This document shows positions 44,807-54,110 of a DNA stretch of 64,000 nt, piece by piece. The notes under the pieces were generated by a model. It saw only the letters and a program-made list of their open reading frames with translations, ran no database searches and was not told where the DNA came from. The DNA comes from Sphingomonas phyllosphaerae 5.2. Lineage in GTDB: Bacteria; Pseudomonadota; Alphaproteobacteria; Sphingomonadales; Sphingomonadaceae. The translations under genes and the position numbers were made by a program. Where the stretch lies: contig NZ_ATTI01000001.1 of NCBI RefSeq assembly GCF_000419605.1, positions 905,501 to 969,500 on the forward strand. The letters are read 5' to 3'. Each line of letters opens with the position of its first letter. Position 1 is the stretch's first letter.

Positions 44807-44960
44807 CTAGGCGTGCTTCTCACGAACCCAGCTATCGCGCTCGGCGAAGATCTTCTGCATCTCCACCATGTTGTCGGTTCCCCAGGTGCATAGGGGTTCA
44901 AGCGCCTGAGCGAGGCTCTGGCCGAGCGGCGTCAGCGGCTCTGTCAAACCAACGTACCGG
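44807..44960 (-). pseudogene. HxlR-family regulator fragment
   Basis: The minus strand encodes the end of an HxlR-type winged-helix regulator: YVGLTEPLTPLGQSLAQALE, then PLCTWGTDNMVEMQKIFAER, then DSWVREKHA and a stop at 44807-44809. The LTPLGQSL..AL.PLC.W pattern is the family C-terminus. The DNA-binding part is missing on the upstream side, and the IS91 element lies on the other side. A complete HxlR gene is present at 46874-47272, but its sequence is clearly different. Confidence 0.5.
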
Positions 44961-45073
44961 CTTGCTCGAGAGCCGCGCAGGGTTGGTGATTTCGGTGGCC
45001 TGAGCTATGCACGCCACGCTGTCAGTGCTGCGGTCGCGCTTGGTATTTCCCGAGGTCGGCCCCCTTTTGCCAG

Positions 45074-46402
45074 CTAAGTAGCAGGCAAAAGGGCAAGAAG
45101 CTCGCCTTCAATCGGCCATGTGCAGTTGCTTTGACAGCACCGTGCGACCGACTGGCCGTTCCGCCGCAGCGTCCAAGTCCCGGCGGGTGTCGGTTCCGCA
45201 TCGAGGCCGAAGTTTTCCGCCGCGCGGACCAGCCGTAGCATTGGCTCAGAGATGAATTCGTCGTCGTGATTGGAGTGTGGCCGATAGAGCCTGTCGCAGT
45301 CCAGATCGGCGAACGCGCGCATTTTGCCGAGCGTCAGCAGCGAATGGCCACCGAGCTTGGCAGCCATGCCGGCGAACCGCTGGAGGTCATCCTCGTTGTG
45401 GTTGTTCTCCGACAGGAGGGCGTGGCCATTATGCGAAAGCGCGTCGACCTGGCGGGCGGCGATGCGCTCCGCAAGCCTCATGACCACGGCGTCCCAGGAT
45501 CCCTGGATGTAGCGCTGCTCGGCAATGCCGAGTTGAGCCGCGAAGCCGCTCTGAGCGAAGGGGACTACGTCTGCCTGGTAAAGGGCCTTGTTACCTCCGA
45601 GGGCGCCTTGGATCATCGCCATCGTCGCCGTGAGGACGGGAGCCGCCGATCCGAGGCCGGCGAAGAGGACGGTCGGCGCCGCCAGGACTTGCTGGGCCAC
45701 GACCTGATGCCATTGACCGATCCATTCGCCGTCCATGACCTCCGTCCGGAGGACGAGCTGGTCGGGGACGCTGTTCGCGTTCCCGTGGAGTTGAACCAGC
45801 GCCGCGCGGATGGGCACCGGTTCGTTCACGGTTGCCACTGTTTCGATCTCCACACCGAGTTCGGCAGCGGCGTTCTGGACTGCGAGATCGAAGTTCAGCG
45901 ATAGGACGTGGCTGATGGCGCCTTCGGCCATCAGAGACACCAGCAGCTTGTAGCCGGGATTGGGCTTGGCGAGCCGCATTCGGGTGATCGGAAAACATTG
46001 GACCAATTCGGCTTGGCTGTTGCCGCACAACTCGAAGACGAGCGTGGCCAAGGCAGCCAAATCACTTGGATCTTGGCATTGGTTCGCCTGAAGGCGGCCG
46101 TTCAGCACCAGTTGGTGCTCGACACCCCGCGACAGCTCTCCGGCGAGTGGGATACTTGTCGGGGCGCCCCTCGAACAGCCGGCACCGATGACGAGCGCGA
46201 CCTGTCCGCCACCGGGGGCGGAGAGACTTTGCAGCAGTTCTGCCGGTACTGTGGCCAAGGACGATCCGGAAAGATTGGGACGACGACTTCGTAGCGTTGT
46301 CCGGCGCGGGGTGCATCCCAAATTTTGCCTAAGCCGCTTCCGCCTGTTTGCCGCCCTGATCCTCGTCTCCTCCAATCTGATCGGTGTCCGGAAACATTCC
46401 AA
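45074..46402 (-). CDS. SIR2-domain protein (possible NADase defence gene)
   Basis: Up to 442 aa from an ATG at 46402. The first 48 residues are Arg-rich and unlike the family, so a TTG at 46258 (giving about 394 aa) is an alternative. The SIR2-like fold is shown by the NAD loop GAGCSRGAPTSIPLAGEL, SHVLSLNFDLAVQNAA and VQLHGN, whose His (206 in the long version) is the expected catalytic residue. SIR2 domains in bacterial defence proteins degrade NAD on phage infection; this one has a C-terminal part of about 200 residues with CCQSNC that I do not recognise. No partner (HerA, ThsB, Argonaute) is adjacent. Confidence 0.75.
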   Translation of the reverse strand: MECFRTPIRLEETRIRAANRRKRLRQNLGCTPRRTTLRSRRPNLSGSSLATVPAELLQSLSAPGGGQVALVIGAGCSRGAPTSIPLAGELSRGVEHQLVLNGRLQANQCQDPSDLAALATLVFELCGNSQAELVQCFPITRMRLAKPNPGYKLLVSLMAEGAISHVLSLNFDLAVQNAAAELGVEIETVATVNEPVPIRAALVQLHGNANSVPDQLVLRTEVMDGEWIGQWHQVVAQQVLAAPTVLFAGLGSAAPVLTATMAMIQGALGGNKALYQADVVPFAQSGFAAQLGIAEQRYIQGSWDAVVMRLAERIAARQVDALSHNGHALLSENNHNEDDLQRFAGMAAKLGGHSLLTLGKMRAFADLDCDRLYRPHSNHDDEFISEPMLRLVRAAENFGLDAEPTPAGTWTLRRNGQSVARCCQSNCTWPIEGELLALLPAT

Positions 46403-46873
46403 GGGGTAGGTCCGCCCATGGCACCGTGCTCGCAGCCGGTTGCACCGACACTCAACTGGAAATTTTGCTTTCGCGCGCGCAGCTTCCTGAACCCGATCGG
46501 GTCGTTCGGCGGCTCTTATGTCGGCTTACGTTATAAGAAGACTCTCTAGGAAATCGCAGCTGAAGATGGCAAGTAGATGGCAATGTCGGCGGCTATTGAT
46601 CCCGAGTGCTCCGCAAGAGCCTTCGAGCTCGCGACAGACAAGCAATCGTCGTGCAATACTTAAATTAGTGATATACTCTATAACAGCGCATAGATTTGAA
46701 TGAAAGAGTATGAATGTCGCTCGCCCAATTCGCCGGAATAACGAACGCCAGCTTCCTTTCATTTACGTATAAGCTGTCTGACTGCGAACGGGCCGGTTCC
46801 CGTTATTTGGCAGCCTCTGAACCAACGGCCGGTTGGGGTTTCGTTCAAGCCACTGCGAATGTCGCCTTCTGGG
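46403..46873. other. Non-coding stretch upstream of the SIR2 gene
   Basis: About 470 bp, less GC-rich than its surroundings, particularly 46500-46770. No gene recognised; it should contain the SIR2 promoter. Confidence 0.45.
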
Positions 46874-47272
46874 TCAACGTACTGACGAGTCCCGCGAATT
46901 GTCGTATGCGGTCACTGCCTCCGCCATCGCCTGCTCTTGATCCAGTGCCCACGAACAGAGCGCTTCGAAGGGCTCGCGAAGCGAGTGGCCTAGGGACGTA
47001 ATTGTATAGACGACGCCGATTGGAGTGGTCGGAATCACAGTGCGCGTGATCAGTCCGTGACGTTCCAAGCGCTTCAGTGCATCGGCGAGCGACTTGTGGG
47101 TGATGCCGTCGAGCCGTCGCTTGATCTCGTTGAAGCGTGCTGGTTGAGGGCACAGCACCGTCAGGATCATGATCGTCCACTTGTCCGCGATCTTGTCCAG
47201 CACAGGGCGGATGCGAGGCACGTCCATCATCGCCTTGCACGACAGGGCCTCCAAGTCGGTATCGCTCGCCAT
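46874..47272 (-). CDS. HxlR-family transcriptional regulator
   Basis: 132 aa. Winged-helix HxlR pattern: RPVLDKIADKWTIMILTVL, PARFNEIKRRLDGITHKSLADALKRLERHGLITRTVIPTTPIGVVYTITSLGHSLREPFEALCSWA. A Cys near the N-terminus (LSCKAM) may be the redox or electrophile sensor typical of HxlR proteins. Divergent from the SDR gene at 47354, with an inverted repeat between the two. Confidence 0.92.
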   Translation of the reverse strand: MASDTDLEALSCKAMMDVPRIRPVLDKIADKWTIMILTVLCPQPARFNEIKRRLDGITHKSLADALKRLERHGLITRTVIPTTPIGVVYTITSLGHSLREPFEALCSWALDQEQAMAEAVTAYDNSRDSSVR

Positions 47273-47302
47273 ATCTACGCTACTCCAAGTGCGTTCTTGA
47301 TA

Positions 47303-47323
47303 GCAGATATGCTTCGTATATCT
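47303..47323. promoter_or_regulatory. Inverted-repeat operator between HxlR and SDR genes
   Basis: CAGATAT, seven bases, ATATCTG: a perfect 7-bp palindrome in the 81-bp divergent region. HxlR dimers bind such sites to control their own gene and the divergent partner. The binding is inferred, not shown. Confidence 0.55.
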
Positions 47324-47353
47324 GGTTCGCCATATCGAACGGAAGGGCTGAAG

Positions 47354-48085
47354 ATGGCAAGAATGGCAGGCAAGGTCGCGCTGGTGGTCGGTGGAGGCAG
47401 GGGAATTGGTCTCGCGACTGCCCGCGGGCTCGCGAAGGAAGGCGCTAATGTCCTTCTGACCGGACGTCAGTCACACGAGGTGGCTGCTGCGGCTGAAAGC
47501 ATTGGTCCATCGGCGCACGGCATTGAAGCCGACGCGGCGTCCCAAAGCGATCTTGAGCGAGTCGTGGCCGAGACCAAGCGTCTGCATGGTCGCATTGACG
47601 CGTTGGTGCTGAACGCTGGATTGTCGGAGCCGGCAACGATCGTCGAGGAGACCGGCGAGCATTTCGACCGGCACTTCGCCGTCAACGTGCGCGGCGCGCT
47701 ATTTGGAATTCAGGCAGCGCTGCCCGTGCTGAGCGACGGAGCCTCGGTGGTGCTGGTCGGCTCGATCGCCGACGTCATGGGCGTGACGCCGTTCAGTACC
47801 TACGGGGCAACTAAGGCGGCACTGCGCTCCTATGCGCGCAGCTGGGCGGCGGAACTCGCGCCGCGTCGCATCCGCGTCAATGTCGTTGCGCCGGGACCGA
47901 CCGATACGGACATGATGGCTGCAGTTTCTGAGGAGATGCGTCAGAAGCTCATTGCTCCCATTCCGCTCGGCCGCATGGCGCGAGCCGACGAGGTTGCGTC
48001 TGCTGCCGTCTTCCTCCTCAGCGACGAGGCCAGCTTTATCACCGGCGCCGAGCTTTGCGTCGATGGAGGCATGCGACAGGTGTAG
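47354..48085 (+). CDS. Short-chain dehydrogenase/reductase (HxlR partner)
   Basis: 243 aa from the ATG at 47354; a second Met 3 codons later is possible. Classical SDR: GGGRGIGLATARGL (Rossmann loop), GRQSHE at the second strand (NADP-type), LNAGLSEP, catalytic Ser in VGSIADV, YGATKAAL, and APGPTDTDM plus a C-terminal GAELCVDGGMRQV. Substrate unknown. The partnership with HxlR is typical for quinone- or aldehyde-responsive reductases. Confidence 0.93.
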   Translation: MARMAGKVALVVGGGRGIGLATARGLAKEGANVLLTGRQSHEVAAAAESIGPSAHGIEADAASQSDLERVVAETKRLHGRIDALVLNAGLSEPATIVEETGEHFDRHFAVNVRGALFGIQAALPVLSDGASVVLVGSIADVMGVTPFSTYGATKAALRSYARSWAAELAPRRIRVNVVAPGPTDTDMMAAVSEEMRQKLIAPIPLGRMARADEVASAAVFLLSDEASFITGAELCVDGGMRQV

Positions 48086-48825
48086 CCAGGTGAACGGGCG
48101 GCGGCTGACGCGTGGCTCGGCCAGCACGCGCAATCAGCGTCGCCCGTCTCCAGTGGCAGCGGAACGGCCGATCCGCCCGAAACGCTTAGGGAAGCACGCC
48201 TCCCGCCTCTGAACGAAAGACCGAAGTTGAGCGGCGAGGAACAAGCTACGAATGTCTGGATGTGGGTCCTCGGCACGAGAGGGGAACGGCGCAAGCGCCC
48301 TGTGCCGAAGTTACCGAGCCTCTCCGGGCGGCGAGTTCGCGCGTCGCTAGACCGCGAGGATACGACGCGCCTGAGGACGCTGGCGGGCGACGGACGCATG
48401 ATCGCGGTGACCGATGGCTACCATCCCGCGCTGGCCTACATCTAACGACATCGCGACGGCTTCCGCCTGAGCTTAGTGCAGGCGCGCGAGTACGTGGGCG
48501 TTCCCCGTAGGTCAGGCCGCGTCTTAGTGGAAGCTGCGGACGATGTGCCGTGAGCGTCCTAAGGGATTGAGCGTTGCTCCGACGCCGAGGAGATGCGGCT
48601 CGGGTCGGAACTGACCGTCATTCGGCAGAGGACGATATGTTGGCTTAGGACCGTCGATGTTGGAGGAACGTGTTCGGTCCAACGGCCTCGCTGTTCGCTT
48701 AATAAACGAGTTGGATGCCGCGTAATTGGAAATCTCCACGCTCGTCTTCGGCATCGACTTCAACGATGATGACGACGGCTTTATGCTGTTCCCGAAGTAG
48801 CGCTTGGGACTGGGTGGGGGTGCCA
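48086..48825. other. Long non-coding stretch upstream of the pore-former-like gene
   Basis: About 740 bp. It holds a dispersed repeat at 48210-48268. Short open frames cross it (for example 48227-48445) but none has a ribosome site or recognisable domain. It must carry the promoter of the gene at 48826. Confidence 0.45.
48210..48268 (+). repeat. 60-bp dispersed two-half repeat, copy 8
   Basis: Starts tgaacgaaagaccgaagttg and ends cgaatgtctggatgtgggtc. Confidence 0.6.
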
Positions 48826-51507
48826 ATGCCGCAGAATCCATACATCCGCGACGAAATCGTTCTGGACGCCGGCGTGCAGGAGTTCATCCTGTCGCAGCCG
48901 GTCGATCGACCCGTTTATCTCCTCGCCCGACGCGTCACCTTCGCGAGTGGTCAGGACAGGATAAAGGCAGGCGGGCGTACGCTCGTCGTCATGGCCGACG
49001 AGTTCGACGGGACCGGCGGCGTCCTCGATGCCTCCGGAGAGAACGGCACGGCTGTGGGCGGCAGGGGAGATGATGGTCCTGCCGCGGAAACACCTTTGCC
49101 GGGGCGCCCGTGGCGGCCGAAGGCGGGTAGTCCCGGAAAGAAGGGCGGAGCCGGCCAGCCCGGGGGGGCAGGCGGCGCCGTTACGCTCTACTGCCGCCGT
49201 TCGAACAACCTCAGCGTCACGGTCGCCGGTGGCAGGGGAGCGGCGGGTGGCCCCGGCGGAAACGGCGGCCGAGGCGTAAACGGGTACGTCAGCCCTTCCG
49301 ATCCGGAGAACGCCAGCCAACTCGGGTCGGCTGGAGGCGGCGGTGGACGGGGAGGCGATGGCGGGGCTGGCGGCGCTGGCGGACAGCTGAGCTACTTCGG
49401 CCTCGAGGAGCCGATCGGGCTGAGCCTCGCGGCCGGCGGCGGAGTGGGAGGGCCCGGAGGCTCTCCCGGCAACGCCGGCATAGACGGCGTCAATACGCCT
49501 CAACCCGAGGCGCCGATCGAGCTTCCGGAGGGTTGGGGCTTTGGCAAGGCCGGCGTGGACGGTGCCGGGCTGAACGCGACTTCGACGCTGCTGTCCCACG
49601 CCGACTTCGTCAAGGGTATGCGCTCCGTGCTCAACGTCTACGACGTCTACGCGAACTTCTGGGCGCCCTTCCGCCTCGAGATGGGACGTCAGTTCTACCG
49701 TCAATTCCAGCCCGGCGCCGACACCGGCGAAGGCGTCCGCGCCGCTGGCGAACTTCTCGCATGCCTCGAGTTCCAGCCCGACAACGTCGAAGGCGCGCGG
49801 CTGCTGAACCAGCTCGCCGGCGCTCCCGAGGCAGCGGCCGCTGCCGAGCCCGAGAGGCGCAGGGTCGGGGGCCTGAACGTGTTAGGCCTGCCTCGCGACT
49901 ACGACATGATACCGCTCTTCGAGGAGTATCAGCGCGCCTTCACTAGTTTCGCCGCGCTCGACCTGCATTTTGTCTCGATCAGCACGGACGCCGCTCTGAT
50001 GGGCGAGGCGGTGTCGATCTTCGGCGGCTTCGCCGACGAGCAGGCTCGTGCCGCCGAGGCGGCAGCGACCAACGCCTCGCGGGAGCTGGGCATCGCGACG
50101 AGCGAGGCCGCGGACGCGGTCAAGGAGGTGGAGTACCGTCAGCAGCAGGCCGACCGCGCCGCGGCGGAGATCAAGGCGGCCATGGAGGAGCTCGAGCGTC
50201 AGCGCGTCGAGCTGCAGACGGCCGGTGGATCGATCTGGGGTACGCTGGCGGGCATCGCTGGGGCGGTCGTGAGCGTTGTTGCCGCCATTCCGACCGCGGG
50301 AACGAGTCTGGTCGGCCTGGTGCCTTCGATGATCGCTCTTACGAAGACCGTGGTCGACAATGCCGAGCCAATCGGACAGGCGCTGTTCGCCGGCGAGAAG
50401 CCGGATCTGGAAGTGGTGACCAAGGCCGGCAAGGAGGTGGGCAAGGAGATCGGCGAGATCGTGAAGGCCGGTCAGGCGGTCGTGAACCTCGTGGACGTCA
50501 TCCGAAAGATATCGGCGGTCTCGACCTCGGACAACGCCAAGCAAGTGGCGCTGGTCAAGGAGGGCGCGGAGGCGGCGCATGAACTTCTCCTCGCGCAGCG
50601 CAGGGCCGGCATTACCCAGCAGCGCGTCGAGGCGGTTACGGTGCAGCGGGATCAGGCTACCGCTCTGGCGGGATCCGCGGCGTCGCTGCGCGACAGTGTC
50701 GATCACAGGGAGGCCGCCGTCCGGTCTCTGGCCTACACCGCAGTCCAGATCGCCGGCGCGAAGATGGAGGTCCTGCTTACGCTGGCCTTCAAGGCCCAGC
50801 GCGCGGCCGAGATCATCACGCTTCGCGACGAGACCCGAAGCGTGCTGCTGGACGCAGGCTCGCTGGGACCCGACGTGGCGGTCCGCTACCTTGAGGGTCA
50901 GATGTCCGGGGCCGAGCTTGCAAATCGCATGGTCCGGTCTTGGAGCAAGCTGATGGAGCCGATCGAGATGGAGAGACGGTATCTCGACTTCATCTCCGAT
51001 CCGAACCGCGGCAGGGACGTGCTGCGACTTTCGTTCACCGACGCCGCCTCCATAGCCGCTCTGAAGAACGATCGGCGCTTCGCGTTCCGAGTCGAAACTT
51101 TGGACTTTCCCGAAGACCGAGTGGAGACGAAGGCCCGCAACATCGCGGTGGCGTTCATCGGCGCCTCGCTCCGCAACGACGTCATCTCCTGCGACATCAC
51201 GCACGGGTCGCGCTACGAGCAGATGGTCGCGTCCGATCAGCCGGTCCACGTCGCGGTGCTGCAGCCGCGCACGACGACGAGCTTGGGACGGTCGGCTCCG
51301 CTGGAAACCGCGATCGATCTGGACACGGATTTTGCGGACACCAAACCTGCTCAGCTGGCCTTCTGGGGGCGAGGTGCGGGCGGCGACTATGCCGTTGCGT
51401 TTCCGCGCGAGGAGCTGGCTCATCCGGAGGTCAGCTTCGAGAGCGTAACCGAGGTTCAGGTCTGGATCGGCTACCAATTCCTGCGCCGACCGGCGCACGT
51501 GGCCTGA
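48826..51507 (+). CDS. Glycine-rich, coiled-coil protein resembling alpha pore-formers
   Basis: 893 aa from the ATG at 48826 (gtgggggtgcc upstream); the frame is open to 48715 but the extension is unlikely. No signal peptide. In order: a short N-terminal beta domain (VYLLARRVTFASGQDRI, LVVMADEFDG), a collagen-like Gly-rich region at about residues 78-220 (GSPGKKGGAGQPGGAG), a helical segment, a long coiled coil at about 403-464, a hydrophobic stretch at about 468-506 (IWGTLAGIAGAVVSVVAAIP), more helices to about 720, and a C-terminal beta domain (FRVETLDFPEDRVETKARNI). Coiled coil, hydrophobic hairpin and coiled coil is the plan of alpha-helical pore-forming toxins and Tc-type translocators. 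Export route and target unknown. Confidence 0.75.
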   Translation: MPQNPYIRDEIVLDAGVQEFILSQPVDRPVYLLARRVTFASGQDRIKAGGRTLVVMADEFDGTGGVLDASGENGTAVGGRGDDGPAAETPLPGRPWRPKAGSPGKKGGAGQPGGAGGAVTLYCRRSNNLSVTVAGGRGAAGGPGGNGGRGVNGYVSPSDPENASQLGSAGGGGGRGGDGGAGGAGGQLSYFGLEEPIGLSLAAGGGVGGPGGSPGNAGIDGVNTPQPEAPIELPEGWGFGKAGVDGAGLNATSTLLSHADFVKGMRSVLNVYDVYANFWAPFRLEMGRQFYRQFQPGADTGEGVRAAGELLACLEFQPDNVEGARLLNQLAGAPEAAAAAEPERRRVGGLNVLGLPRDYDMIPLFEEYQRAFTSFAALDLHFVSISTDAALMGEAVSIFGGFADEQARAAEAAATNASRELGIATSEAADAVKEVEYRQQQADRAAAEIKAAMEELERQRVELQTAGGSIWGTLAGIAGAVVSVVAAIPTAGTSLVGLVPSMIALTKTVVDNAEPIGQALFAGEKPDLEVVTKAGKEVGKEIGEIVKAGQAVVNLVDVIRKISAVSTSDNAKQVALVKEGAEAAHELLLAQRRAGITQQRVEAVTVQRDQATALAGSAASLRDSVDHREAAVRSLAYTAVQIAGAKMEVLLTLAFKAQRAAEIITLRDETRSVLLDAGSLGPDVAVRYLEGQMSGAELANRMVRSWSKLMEPIEMERRYLDFISDPNRGRDVLRLSFTDAASIAALKNDRRFAFRVETLDFPEDRVETKARNIAVAFIGASLRNDVISCDITHGSRYEQMVASDQPVHVAVLQPRTTTSLGRSAPLETAIDLDTDFADTKPAQLAFWGRGAGGDYAVAFPREELAHPEVSFESVTEVQVWIGYQFLRRPAHVA

Positions 51508-51625
51508 AGATAGTTCGATAGCGCCTGCTCGACCCGCCGACGCCTTGTTAACCGTTCCTAGATCGAAGCGTTGATAAAGGGGTTCAGACCACTCCCCGGA
51601 ACGCTCCAAGGGCTCGGGCACGGAG

Positions 51626-51685
51626 ATGAATGAGCGACCGGAGTTGGGAGGCGGGCGGGAGGGCTTGAGTGACCGCTAATGGGTC
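51626..51685 (+). repeat. 60-bp dispersed two-half repeat, copy 9
   Basis: Starts atgaatgagcgaccggagtt and ends gagtgaccgctaatgggtc. Lies between the pore-former-like gene and the convergent chemotaxis receptor. Confidence 0.6.
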
Positions 51686-51711
51686 ATCATCTTCGTAAAA
51701 GCGCTCTTTAA

Positions 51712-53487
51712 TCAACCGCCTTGCAATTCACGTGTGAACGATTGTGCATCCTTGCCAAGCAGGCTCAGCGCGCTGCCGAGCAGGTGGCTGTTCTCTCGAA
51801 AGCGATGGACCGATGCGACATTTTCCTCCGCGGCGGACGAAATCTGCTTGCTCGCCTCTGCCAGCCGGCGGCTGCGCTCGCGCACGCTTTCCAATAGTGC
51901 GTCCAGGTGGCGGACCGAGGAGGTTTGACCGCGCGTCATCCCGACGACGTTCTGCGCGACCGTATCTAGGTCGGCGATCAGGTTGTTAAGACTGTCGGTG
52001 CCATCAACGACCGCCTCGATCTGCTCCTGAACCGCGTCGATCTTCGCGCGTGCGTCGTTGGTCGAGATGCTCGTGCGGCTGGAAAGCGACTTGATCTCGG
52101 TCGCGACCACCGCGAAGCCCGCGCCGTATTGCCCCGCCCGTGCCGCCTCAATCGTGGCGTTGAGCGCGAGCAGGTTTGTCTGCTGCGCGATAGCATCGAT
52201 GACGTCGACGATCTGCTCGATCGATTCCGCCTGCGCCTGGGTCTGCGCGACCGCGCTCCGCGCGTTGACCGCATGTTCATTTATCGAGCGGGCCGCCCGG
52301 CTGGTTCCTGCCACCTCCGTATCGATGCTGGTGAACGCGCATGCCATCCGCTGCGTGGCTTCGTTCGCCTCCCGCATCTCCTCGGTAAGCTGGAGCGCAA
52401 TCACGTCGAGGTCCCGCGCGAGCTGTTGCTCCGTACCGGCGGACGACAACAAGATCTCGGCATGATGATCGAGATGCACCATCGCGCGCTGCGCCTCGCG
52501 GATCGCGCCTGCCACCCGGTCCTCGAAGGAACTGGCGAGCTGCGCCATGATCGCGCGTCGTTGCTGCTCCGCCTCATCCTCGGTACGGCGGATCGCCGTC
52601 GCGTTGCGCTGCTCGCGCTCCTGCGCTTGGTCGCGCAACGCCGCCGCCTGACGCTCGAGCTGCCGTGCCGTGTCACGCTGCGTCTGGAAGGTCTGCAATG
52701 CAGTGACCATCAGGCCGAACTCGTCGCGTCGCTGGTAGGAGGACAGGTCCAGATGATTCTCGCCATGCATGACCGCGCGCGTCGCGCCGGCGATGTCGGT
52801 GATCGACCGCACCGTCGACCGGCTGATGACATATGCGAAGCTCAGCCCGAGTAGGATCGCCACGGCCGACATAATAAGAATCAGCAGGATTGTGACGCGC
52901 GTTGTGAACACCGCTTCGGCGGCGCTGGCATCGGCATGTGCGACCCCCGCCTCGGACACCTGCCTGATACGTTGCTCAACCAGAGCCGCATGCGCTCGGA
53001 AGGGTGCGATCATGGCCGCGCTGCTCCCGAAATCGAGTTCGAGCATCGACGTGATGACCGCGACGGTTTCGCGATAGCGATCCAGCACCGCGACAGCGCG
53101 GTCAATCGTAACGCGATCGGTCGGGTGACCGGCCAGATAGGTGAGCAGGTCAGCGCGAACCTGCGTCAGGCCGTCTTTGATCGCCGCGGTATCGCGAGAC
53201 ACGTCAAACGCTGGATTTGCGGCTTTCGTGACGAGCAGACGATAGACGCGCGAGTCGTTCGCTCCGAAATTGCGCTCAATTGCGTTCAGCCGTCCTACGT
53301 CGTGCATGTCGCCGCGCACGATCCCGCTCACGTTGCGGTCCGCGACCAGCAATGCGGCCGCGCTCAGCACCGCGACCGCGACGAACAATCCCAGCATCAG
53401 TAAAGGGGTCGCCGCCACCTTGGTGGCGAGTGGACGATCCGCCAGCCGGGCGCGACGTTCTATCCAGTCTGCCAGTGCTGCGATCAT
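51712..53487 (-). CDS. Methyl-accepting chemotaxis protein
   Basis: 591 aa. N-terminal helix at about residues 25-50, a periplasmic helical sensor (about 55-195; 4HB-like), second helix at about 200-222, HAMP (about 222-275), then a cytoplasmic signalling rod with the hairpin tip [17 protein letters not shown] near residue 460. It would relay ligand binding to CheA/CheW. Its ATG follows one base after the stop of the fused remnant at 53489-53815, so it was the downstream gene of a YfiR-like/TonB-receptor operon. A TonB receptor and a chemoreceptor in one operon suggests shared ligand sensing. Confidence 0.9.
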   Translation of the reverse strand: MIAALADWIERRARLADRPLATKVAATPLLMLGLFVAVAVLSAAALLVADRNVSGIVRGDMHDVGRLNAIERNFGANDSRVYRLLVTKAANPAFDVSRDTAAIKDGLTQVRADLLTYLAGHPTDRVTIDRAVAVLDRYRETVAVITSMLELDFGSSAAMIAPFRAHAALVEQRIRQVSEAGVAHADASAAEAVFTTRVTILLILIMSAVAILLGLSFAYVISRSTVRSITDIAGATRAVMHGENHLDLSSYQRRDEFGLMVTALQTFQTQRDTARQLERQAAALRDQAQEREQRNATAIRRTEDEAEQQRRAIMAQLASSFEDRVAGAIREAQRAMVHLDHHAEILLSSAGTEQQLARDLDVIALQLTEEMREANEATQRMACAFTSIDTEVAGTSRAARSINEHAVNARSAVAQTQAQAESIEQIVDVIDAIAQQTNLLALNATIEAARAGQYGAGFAVVATEIKSLSSRTSISTNDARAKIDAVQEQIEAVVDGTDSLNNLIADLDTVAQNVVGMTRGQTSSVRHLDALLESVRERSRRLAEASKQISSAAEENVASVHRFRENSHLLGSALSLLGKDAQSFTRELQGG

Positions 53488-53488
53488 G

Positions 53489-53815
53489 TCAGAGGTTCAG
53501 CCGCAGGCCGGTGCGGATGCGGCGATCCGCCGGGATCGGCGAGCCGGCGACCCCGCCTGCGAGCGTGAGGTTCTCCGCCGCGATATAGGCGGCGACGTGC
53601 GGAGAGAAACGGTAGCCCAGCCGCGCATCGATCCCCAGTGCATCGTTCACCCGCAACAGCGCGAGCTGCTGCGCGGCGCTCTGAATCGATCCCGATGGCG
53701 GCAGTTGGAGGAAGGAGATGACCCGCGCCGCAACGGGTACGTTGAGCTCCGCCGCCGTCGGGGCGGATAGGCTGACAATCACGATGCTGGCAGTCGCGAT
53801 GAAAGAGGCGCGCAC
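53489..53815 (-). pseudogene. In-frame deletion fusion of YfiR-like and TonB-receptor genes
   Basis: 108 aa from a GTG at 53815. Residues 1-45 match the start of the YfiR-like protein at 54111 (signal peptide, then ELNVPVAARVISFLQLPPSGS against TLNVPVAARVMSFVQPAPSG). Residues from about 55 match the end of the receptor at 54645 (AAENLTLAGGVAGSPIPADRRIRTGL against AGENLSAARGVYASPIPADRRIRVGV). So a paralogous two-gene unit lost about 2.3 kb, joining the head of the first gene to the tail of the second in frame. The stop still lies one base from the chemoreceptor start, keeping coupling. Confidence 0.82.
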
Positions 53816-54110
53816 CTGTAAATTCCCGTCGTTGCGCTCACGGCGTACGGGGGGGGCCTCACCATCTGGTTAACAGGGAAGTATGTTGACCCGCGGCTCT
53901 CGCACGCCCGAGAGGTGCAAACTGACCGGTCGTCAGGTCAGCGCTAGATATGGTCGACCCGCCTTCAGTAACCGAAGAATGCCGCTGTAAGCGCCTGCAC
54001 CGGCCAAGCCGCCGCACCGCGCTACGAAAGGTCAGCGATCACAGGGTTTTGTTTATGAGTGTCGATTAATCGGTTTTGAAGACGAGCACGGTGCCACGGG
54101 CTTGGAACTG
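53816..54110. other. Divergent region between the two YfiR/receptor units
   Basis: About 295 bp between the divergent paralogous units; it must hold both promoters. The two upstream sequences do not look alike. Nothing else recognised. Confidence 0.4.

Noticed and set aside
48227..48445. 72-aa ORF upstream of the pore-former-like gene
   Set aside because: No ribosome site or domain, and its start lies in a dispersed repeat.
49882..51621. Long minus-strand open frame (579 aa) antisense to the pore-former-like gene
   Set aside because: Arg/His-rich composition typical of a GC-rich shadow, no domain, no ribosome site; the plus-strand frame has clear structure.
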